A stretch of 10,722 bases of DNA, taken from assembly GCA_003220195.1 (NCBI GenBank), contig QHRT01000343.1, forward strand, positions 1 through 10,722. The letters run 5' to 3'. The position numbers and the translations under genes were made by a program. The number at the start of each line of letters is the position of its first letter. Positions within the stretch are counted from its first letter, which is position 1. The DNA comes from Candidatus Rokuibacteriota bacterium. GTDB lineage: Bacteria; Methylomirabilota; Methylomirabilia; Rokubacteriales; CSP1-6. Positions 7,012-10,722 of this stretch are shown here, piece by piece. The notes under the pieces are model-generated. The model saw nothing but the letters and a program-made list of their open reading frames with translations. It did no database searches and was not told the origin of the DNA.

Positions 7012-7197
7012 TCACGCGCTCCACGCGAGCAACACCGTCGCCCACAGCACCACGTTGCCGAGCGCGAGGAGCGCGCGCACGAGCTCGGGAAGCCATGCGA
7101 CGCTCCTCACCTGTTGAGTGCGCGCGGCCAAAAAAAATGCGCGCGGCCGAGGGCGGCGAAACGACGGAGACGCATACGACACGACGGACGAGGACAT
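7012..7197 (-). CDS. Small protein with one C-terminal transmembrane helix, directly downstream of lexA
   Basis: This is a 61-codon ORF whose ATG (7197) stands 24 nt after the lexA stop and behind a clear ribosome binding site, AAGGAG at 7212-7207, spaced 9 nt. Residues 1-29 are Ser/Arg/Pro-rich, include an Arg-Pro repeat and have mixed codon usage. The last 31 residues form a clean hydrophobic helix (about 39-59: VRALLALGNVV, then LWATVLLAW) with G/C-rich third positions. An internal GTG at 7107 would give a 32-residue single-helix protein. I do not recognise a family. Known SOS systems often include tiny membrane proteins that block division or depolarise membranes (SidA of Caulobacter and TisB of E. 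coli, both about 29 residues), so the position after lexA is suggestive. It could also be a non-functional spacer ORF. Confidence 0.5.
   Translation of the reverse strand: MSSSVVSYASPSFRRPRPRAFFLAARTQQVRSVAWLPELVRALLALGNVVLWATVLLAWSA
7103..7118 (-). promoter_or_regulatory. Weak second LexA-like box
   Basis: Minus-strand CTCAACAGGTGAGGAG matches the plus-strand lexA operator CTCAACGGGTGTTGAG at 13 of 16 positions. One half-site (CTCAAC) is perfect and the other has 4 of 6. It lies inside the small ORF, about 116 nt before the ligase GTG, and covers the internal GTG codon at 7107. A match this loose can occur by chance in a window of this size, so it is only a candidate. Confidence 0.25.
7119..7148. 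repeat. Pair of 11-bp direct repeats around an A8 run
   Basis: The plus strand reads TGCGCGCGGCC, then eight A, then TGCGCGCGGCC again (7119-7129, 7130-7137, 7138-7148). It lies within the N-terminal half of the small ORF. The homopolymer is prone to slippage and would switch the reading frame of that ORF. Confidence 0.85.
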
Positions 7198-7221
7198 GAT
7201 GAGGATCTCCTTCAGAGAAAG

Positions 7222-7842
7222 TCAGAAACCGCGAAGTAGCCCGATCACCTTGCCGAGGATGCGGAATTCGGAGCGATGGGCGTCGACGACGATCGGCGCC
7301 ATCGTCGGATGCTCGGGCTTCAGCACGATACGGTCCCCGTCGCGCAGGAACCTCTTCACGGTCGCGTCGGCATCCACCATCGCGACGACGATGTCGTTCT
7401 GCTGCGCGGTGTCCTGTCGGCGAACGAGCACCAGATCTCCGTCGCAGATGTGCGCCTCGATCATGCTGTCGCCGCGGACGCGCAGCGCGAACATGTCATC
7501 GGTTCCGCCACGCAGCCACGTGCCGGAGAGCGGCAAGTCGCCTTCGCGGTTCTCCTGCGCGAGCAACGGGGTGCCCGCGGCAATGCGGCCCAGGATCGGA
7601 ATTCGCCGGAACTCGCCCACCGGAACGTCGGTCGCGGTCAGGGCGCGCGAGGTTCGGCCGGCGGACGCGCGACGCTGGAGCGCGCCCTTTCGCTCGAGGG
7701 CACGCAGATGATCGAACGCCGCGCGCGGGGTCACCCGGAATTTGTCGCCGATCTCGCGCACGGTGGGCGGCAGCCCGTGCGTCGCGGTGAACGTCCGCAT
7801 GAAGTTCAGGATCTCCTGCTGTCGACTGGTGAGTTCCCGCAT
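7222..7842 (-). CDS. lexA: LexA repressor, SOS response
   Basis: LexA is the cytoplasmic SOS repressor that cleaves itself when RecA is activated on single-stranded DNA. The 206-residue protein has full family length. The N-terminal winged helix begins LTSRQQEILNFM, contains the motif GLPPTVREIG (23-32) and continues into the recognition helix VTPRAAFDHLRALERKG (37-53). After a linker, the self-cleavage site is Ala89-Gly90 in GRIAAGTPLLA. The catalytic pair is Ser126 in RVRGDSMIEA and Lys163 in DATVKRF. All functional residues are present. The recognition helix differs from the common S-x-S-A-V/T-x-x-H-L type (here RAAFDHL), matching the unusual operator in front. ATG 7842 is preceded by GGAGGAGG at 7856-7849. 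The promoter carries a palindrome, so it is probably autoregulated. It may head an operon with the small ORF, ligase and KaiC-like ATPase. Confidence 0.97.
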   Translation of the reverse strand: MRELTSRQQEILNFMRTFTATHGLPPTVREIGDKFRVTPRAAFDHLRALERKGALQRRASAGRTSRALTATDVPVGEFRRIPILGRIAAGTPLLAQENREGDLPLSGTWLRGGTDDMFALRVRGDSMIEAHICDGDLVLVRRQDTAQQNDIVVAMVDADATVKRFLRDGDRIVLKPEHPTMAPIVVDAHRSEFRILGKVIGLLRGF

Positions 7843-7859
7843 TCGCCGCCTCCTCCGTC

Positions 7860-7889
7860 AACATACTCAACGGGTGTTGAGGAGGTCAA
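7860..7889 (-). promoter_or_regulatory. lexA promoter with LexA operator in the spacer
   Basis: On the minus strand, TTGACC (7889-7884) is the -35 and TATGTT (7865-7860) the -10, 18 nt apart. The spacer contains a perfect 16-bp inverted repeat, CTCAAC-N4-GTTGAG (7866-7881). A bound repressor would cover the RNA polymerase site fully. A short A-tract lies upstream of the -35. The operator is neither the E. coli CTGT-N8-ACAG nor exactly the Gram-positive GAAC-N4-GTTC, though half-site spacing is the same as the latter. Confidence 0.8.
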
Positions 7890-7907
7890 GGTTTTTCGCT
7901 CAGCCGT

Positions 7908-8393
7908 TCAGGCGGGCTCCCACGGCTCGCACACCGGACAGATCATGAGTCCCTCGGCGGTCGCGTCGGCGACGCGCTTCCAGTAGATGCGGTCTGCGGG
8001 AGGGATGCGACCGGCCCAGACGCAGTCGCGACGGTGCAGGAGGCGGGAGGTTCGCTGCGAGCAGTACGGCTCGCCTGGCTCGTCCGCGACAGCCACCGAC
8101 GTCTCGCGATCGGTGATGGGTTCGGTCTCGGACGGTAGCGGCGTCGACACGGCCGCGTCGGAAGCCACCGGCGCAGACGAGACCACATCGTCAGTCGGCG
8201 GAGGCCTGTAGGGCTCCGTCTCGTTGATGTGGAGATTCGTCTCGACCGTGGAGCGAAACTCGTCGCTGGCCCGTCTGAGCTCGCGCATCGCGCGACCGAG
8301 CATACGGCCCAACTCCGGCAGCTTCGACGGCCCGAAGACGAGCAGCGCCAGCACGCCGATGACCAGCATTTCCTGGAGGCCGATATCGAACAT
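7908..8393 (-). CDS. TatA/TatB-type twin-arginine translocase subunit with C-terminal Cys/His (Ada-like metal-binding) domain
   Basis: The N-terminus is a classical TatA/B subunit: MFDIGLQEMLVIGVLALLVF is the membrane helix, followed by FGPSKLPELGR (residues 20-30) and a basic amphipathic helix to about residue 50. TatA-type proteins form the pore for folded proteins in the inner membrane. A Pro/Thr/Ser/Glu-rich linker (about 58-108) leads to an unexpected compact domain at 110-158 with C111, H120-x3-C124 and C152-x2-C155. The pattern (S, H-x3-C-x-W-A, I-x-P, R-x-Y, A-x-G, C-x2-C) resembles the Ada-type zinc-binding module found on nucleases and surface proteins. Ordinary TatA is 60-90 residues and TatB about 150 without Cys. 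The tail should face the cytoplasm. Start ATG 8393 is chosen because MFDIG is the family start; GTG 8408 is also in frame. lexA follows after 65 nt with its own promoter. Confidence 0.88.
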   Translation of the reverse strand: MFDIGLQEMLVIGVLALLVFGPSKLPELGRMLGRAMRELRRASDEFRSTVETNLHINETEPYRPPPTDDVVSSAPVASDAAVSTPLPSETEPITDRETSVAVADEPGEPYCSQRTSRLLHRRDCVWAGRIPPADRIYWKRVADATAEGLMICPVCEPWEPA

Positions 8394-8575
8394 GGGCCTA
8401 GAGTACACCGCCGCCCGGCGCGAAGGCAGGTGACGCGACTACTCGAATCTGGAAGAGGTTTTCGCTACCGCGTTGACGGTCATGAAGCCGTTGCGATCGC
8501 GGAATCGATCATGGCGGCAATTCCCGCGCGGCCCGGGCGGGCACGCGCGTTGCTGCTCTGACCGCGCTCGGATGC

Positions 8576-9634
8576 CTAGGACGCGATCGTTTCCTTTTCC
8601 TTCTCGGTGTCGTGACTGACGAGGCCGCACTGGACGATCTTGTAAAGGAGAGCCTTGTAGCTGATCTGGAGGAGCCGCGCCGCCTTGGCCCGGTTCCAGT
8701 GGACGCGGTCGAGCACTTCCTTGATGGCGACACGCTCGGCGTCCCTCGCGGCCTGACGGGCGATCTCCTTCAGGCTGATCGCCTGATCGGGGTTCGCGCC
8801 GGATGGGGCCGCCGTGCCGGAACTCCGATACCCCGCGCGCTGAACGTTCGCGACGATTTCCTGATGGACGGGACGCGCGCTGCCGAGCACGACGACCCGC
8901 TTCACCGCATTCTCCAGCTCGCGAATGTTCCCCGGCCAGTGATATTCCATGAACGCGCGAATCGAGTCTGGGGGAATCTCGACGGCGCGCCCGTACTGCG
9001 CGTTGAACCGTCTCTTGAAATGGTCGAGGAGCACCGGAATCTCCTCGCGGCGTTCGCGCAGCGGGGGAATCCGGATCTCGATGACGTTCAGCCGATAGTA
9101 GAGGTCCTCGCGGAACTGATGGGCGCGCATCGCCGCCTCGAGGTCGCGATTGGTCGAGGCGAGCAGCCGCACGTCGGTGCCGATGATCCTCTCACCGCCC
9201 ACGCGGGAGAACTCGCCGTCTTGAAGCACGTGGAGCAGCTTTGCCTGGAGGCGCATGGGCATCTCGCCGATCTCGTCGAGCAAGAGCGTCCCCTGATGCG
9301 CGGCCTCGAACTTTCCGGGCTTCTGACGATACGCGCCGGTGAAGGCGCCCTTCTCGTGACCGAACAGCTCGGACTCCAGCAACTCGCCAGGCAGCGCAGC
9401 ACAGTTGACCTTGAGGAACTGCCGATTGACTCGCGGCGACAGCTTGTGAATCGCGCGAGCGACGATTTCCTTGCCGACCCCGCTCTCTCCGCGCAGCAGC
9501 ACCGTCGTGTTGGTCGCGGCGACCTTCGCGACCAGTTCGCGAACCGGTTGCATCTTGCTGCTGCTGCACAGATTGAGGCCGTCTGTCATCGCACTCTCCC
9601 CTGGCGCGGTGAAGTCTCGGTTTTCGTCTTGCAT
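8576..9634 (-). CDS. Sigma-54-dependent AAA+ transcriptional activator without receiver domain, Fis-type HTH
   Basis: This bacterial enhancer-binding protein remodels sigma-54 RNA polymerase using ATP. In its 352 residues, a short N-terminus (1-27) leads into the AAA+ domain with Walker A GESGVGKE (49-56), the sigma-54 contact loop GAFTGA (96-101), Walker B TLLLDEIG (116-123) and the REDLYYRLNV box. A C-terminal Fis-like helix-turn-helix (about 300-345, WNRAKAARLLQISYKALLYK) follows. This HTH type is common in activators of exopolysaccharide and PEP-CTERM loci. No receiver or GAF domain precedes the AAA+ part, so input must come from a partner protein or expression level. A stand-alone receiver is encoded divergently next to it. 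ATG 9634 has AGGA 6 nt upstream; ATG 9589 is an alternative. A -24/-12 promoter precedes it, suggesting autoactivation. Confidence 0.95.
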   Translation of the reverse strand: MQDENRDFTAPGESAMTDGLNLCSSSKMQPVRELVAKVAATNTTVLLRGESGVGKEIVARAIHKLSPRVNRQFLKVNCAALPGELLESELFGHEKGAFTGAYRQKPGKFEAAHQGTLLLDEIGEMPMRLQAKLLHVLQDGEFSRVGGERIIGTDVRLLASTNRDLEAAMRAHQFREDLYYRLNVIEIRIPPLRERREEIPVLLDHFKRRFNAQYGRAVEIPPDSIRAFMEYHWPGNIRELENAVKRVVVLGSARPVHQEIVANVQRAGYRSSGTAAPSGANPDQAISLKEIARQAARDAERVAIKEVLDRVHWNRAKAARLLQISYKALLYKIVQCGLVSHDTEKEKETIAS

Positions 9635-9684
9635 GCTTTATCCTGTTTCCTCAGCGATGTTTTTACCGGTACTGGGAAGCCGAA

Positions 9685-9701
9685 TTGCAGGGTGAGTGCC
9701 A
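9685..9701 (-). promoter_or_regulatory. Sigma-54 (-24/-12) promoter of the AAA+ activator gene
   Basis: Minus-strand TGGCACTCACCCTGCAA has GG (9700-9699) and GC (9688-9687) separated by exactly 10 nt, with TGGCAC and TGCA agreeing with the consensus TGGCAC-N5-TTGCA except for one base. The predicted start near 9675 leaves a leader of about 40 nt before ATG 9634. Confidence 0.7.
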
Positions 9702-9783
9702 AGGTTTTCTCCTGGACGTGAAGCAACGATTACAAGCATTTGGAAGGGGCACCAGCAATTTGCGAGATTATTTTTGTAGAAAG

Positions 9784-9812
9784 ATCACATCATGTGATGT
9801 AGGACTTACATC
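9784..9812. promoter_or_regulatory. Two overlapping palindromes in the divergent control region
   Basis: ATCACAT-C-ATGTGAT (9784-9798) is a perfect inverted repeat with 7-bp arms. GATGTA-GGACT-TACATC (9796-9812) is a second one with 6-bp arms that shares three bases with the first. They lie 16-44 nt before the receiver ATG and about 110-140 nt upstream of the predicted sigma-54 start on the other strand, which is normal distance for an enhancer site. The probable ligand is the Fis-type HTH of the AAA+ activator, but this is inference. Confidence 0.5.
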
Positions 9813-9827
9813 GACGGAGGACAGGAA

Positions 9828-10190
9828 ATGAACATCTTGATCGTCGACGACGAACCCGATGTCGCTGAAGTGCTGGCGAAATCGCTCTCTCGCCAGGGGC
9901 ACACCGCGACCGTCGTCCATTCCGGCGAGGACGCTCTCCGGGTGCTCAGGGAGACACCGCTCGACGCGATGTTCCTCGATGTGTCGATGCCCGGCATGAA
10001 CGGCCTCGACGTCCTGGCCGAAGTGAAACGGATCAAGCCCGCGCTCGCGGTCGTCGTGATCACGGGCCACGGCACCGACAACGAAATCGAGGCAGCGCGT
10101 CAGATGGGCGCCGTCGACATCATCACGAAGCCGACAGCGTTGACGCATTTCCAGGACGCGGTGATGCGTCTGGCCGAGCGGCGCCGATGA
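9828..10190 (+). CDS. Stand-alone receiver (CheY-like) response regulator
   Basis: This 120-residue single receiver domain is phosphorylated by a histidine kinase. The acidic pocket is D7-D8, the phosphoacceptor is D51 in MFLDVSMPG, the switch residues are T79 (VVVITGHG) and the conserved Lys is K101 in TKP. No output domain follows, so it must act by protein contact or as a phosphate relay. GGAGG at 9816-9820 is a good ribosome binding site 7 nt before the ATG. Its TGA overlaps the ATG of the beta-barrel gene by the ATGA arrangement. The neighbouring activator lacks a receiver, so the two could form a split regulator. No kinase gene is inside the window. An AT-rich stretch at about 9755-9783 probably holds its promoter, but I cannot name hexamers with confidence. 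Confidence 0.95.
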   Translation: MNILIVDDEPDVAEVLAKSLSRQGHTATVVHSGEDALRVLRETPLDAMFLDVSMPGMNGLDVLAEVKRIKPALAVVVITGHGTDNEIEAARQMGAVDIITKPTALTHFQDAVMRLAERRR

Positions 10191-10722
10191 GCCGGACGTG
10201 GCGCGGAAGTCTGCTCGTCGCGCTGGTGATCGCGTTTGCTCCCGTCGCCGCCCAGGCGCAGCCTCCCCTCATCGGTCCGCCGTTGACCGAGCGCGTGCCG
10301 CCCGCACGCACGTTGATCATTCCGTCGTTCACGATCAGCGGCGAGTACAACGACAACATCGTCCTGGACAACCGGAACAAGATCGACGACTTCATCATCG
10401 GCTACACGCCCGGGATCGACTTTGCCCACCAGACCCCGACGTACCGGATCGGCGGACGCGTCAGCGCCACCGGGGAGAAGTTCATCGATCACGACGAGTT
10501 CAGCAACGTGCTCTCCCGCATCACGTTTCTCCTGAACGGCTCCTACCGTCTGACCGAGACGCTCACGCTCAACCTGGACGAGGCGTTCTTGCTCTCGCGC
10601 GACACCCATCAGGCCACCACCGAAGGCGTCGGGACCGGCCGGTTCCTGTCGTACAGCAACAGCATCACGCCGGGCATCGCGTGGAAGGTCGACCCGCGCA
10701 TCACCGTCCGCGCCAGCGGGAA
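10187..10722 (+). CDS. Outer-membrane beta-barrel protein (PEP-CTERM/exopolysaccharide-associated type), 3' end cut by window edge
   Basis: The visible 178 residues begin with a signal peptide: R3 and R6, a hydrophobic core LLVALVIAFAPVAA and a cleavage site after AQA near residue 25. A short Pro-rich linker is followed by alternating polar/aromatic beta strands: SFTISGEYNDNIVLD, DDFIIGYTPGIDF, YRIGGRVSATGE, SRITFLLNGSYRL and so on. The opening (a strand ending Y-N-D-N followed by DDFI-x-x-x-TPG) resembles the outer-membrane proteins associated with PEP-CTERM/exosortase and polysaccharide export loci (BBP2 or TIGR03016-like). That assignment is from pattern memory and not certain. The start overlaps the receiver stop by 4 nt, so the two are translationally coupled. 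The C-terminal part and any further operon genes lie beyond the window. Confidence 0.82.
   Translation, partial: MSRTWRGSLLVALVIAFAPVAAQAQPPLIGPPLTERVPPARTLIIPSFTISGEYNDNIVLDNRNKIDDFIIGYTPGIDFAHQTPTYRIGGRVSATGEKFIDHDEFSNVLSRITFLLNGSYRLTETLTLNLDEAFLLSRDTHQATTEGVGTGRFLSYSNSITPGIAWKVDPRITVRASG

Noticed and set aside
8409..8575. Gap between the sigma-54 activator and the tatA-type gene, with GC-rich palindrome GCCCGGGC at 8531-8538
   Set aside because: No U-run follows any hairpin, no -35 hexamer is clear, and short open frames in it have shadow-type composition; nothing can be supported.
9748..9763. Sigma-54-like sequence on the plus strand (GGCACCAGCAATTTGC) before the receiver gene
   Set aside because: GG and GC are 12 nt apart, not 10, so it cannot fit the -24/-12 rule.

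Overview
This is a GC-rich bacterial window with very strong G/C preference at third codon positions and several GTG starts. It carries a Tat component, a sigma-54 activator, an outer-membrane beta-barrel and an archaeal-type ATP-dependent DNA ligase. That mix suggests a diderm, probably uncultivated lineage, in the style of Rokubacteria/Methylomirabilota or a deltaproteobacterial relative. The lineage is an inference; no marker gene here settles it.

Layout. Positions 1-9634 are read almost entirely from the minus strand. In transcription order these genes are: a sigma-54 AAA+ activator (9634-8576); a TatA-type protein with an unusual Cys/His tail (8393-7908); lexA behind its own promoter/operator (7842-7222); a very small membrane ORF (7197-7012); an ATP-dependent DNA ligase split by a frameshift (6987-5450); a KaiC/RadA-like ATPase overlapping the ligase stop by 4 nt (5453-4569); a tRNA nucleotidyltransferase/poly(A) polymerase family gene with a damaged 5' end (4459-3039); a periplasmic solute-binding protein with a late frameshift (2996-1503, original tail to 1465); tRNA-Gly(CCC) with its promoter and terminator (1409-1282); and a polytopic membrane protein that runs off the left edge (1024-1). 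On the plus strand, divergent from the sigma-54 activator, are a stand-alone receiver protein (9828-10190) and, overlapping it by 4 nt, an outer-membrane beta-barrel cut by the right edge (10187-10722).

How the genes may work together. LexA has a perfect palindrome, CTCAAC-N4-GTTGAG, lying exactly in the spacer of its own promoter. The following co-directional genes (small membrane ORF, ligase, RecA-fold ATPase) are close enough to form a LexA-headed damage-response operon. This is the best candidate for an undescribed system in the window. The right end looks like a sigma-54 regulated envelope or exopolysaccharide locus: an activator without a receiver domain, a -24/-12 promoter in front of it, palindromes at enhancer distance, and a divergently transcribed receiver plus beta-barrel.

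Caution. Three minus-strand genes (solute-binding protein, nucleotidyltransferase, ligase) are each broken by a frame change of the same polarity, equivalent to one lost base (or 3n+1). Either this is a run of pseudogenes or the sequence carries single-base deletion errors. This should be settled before any of the three is called non-functional.
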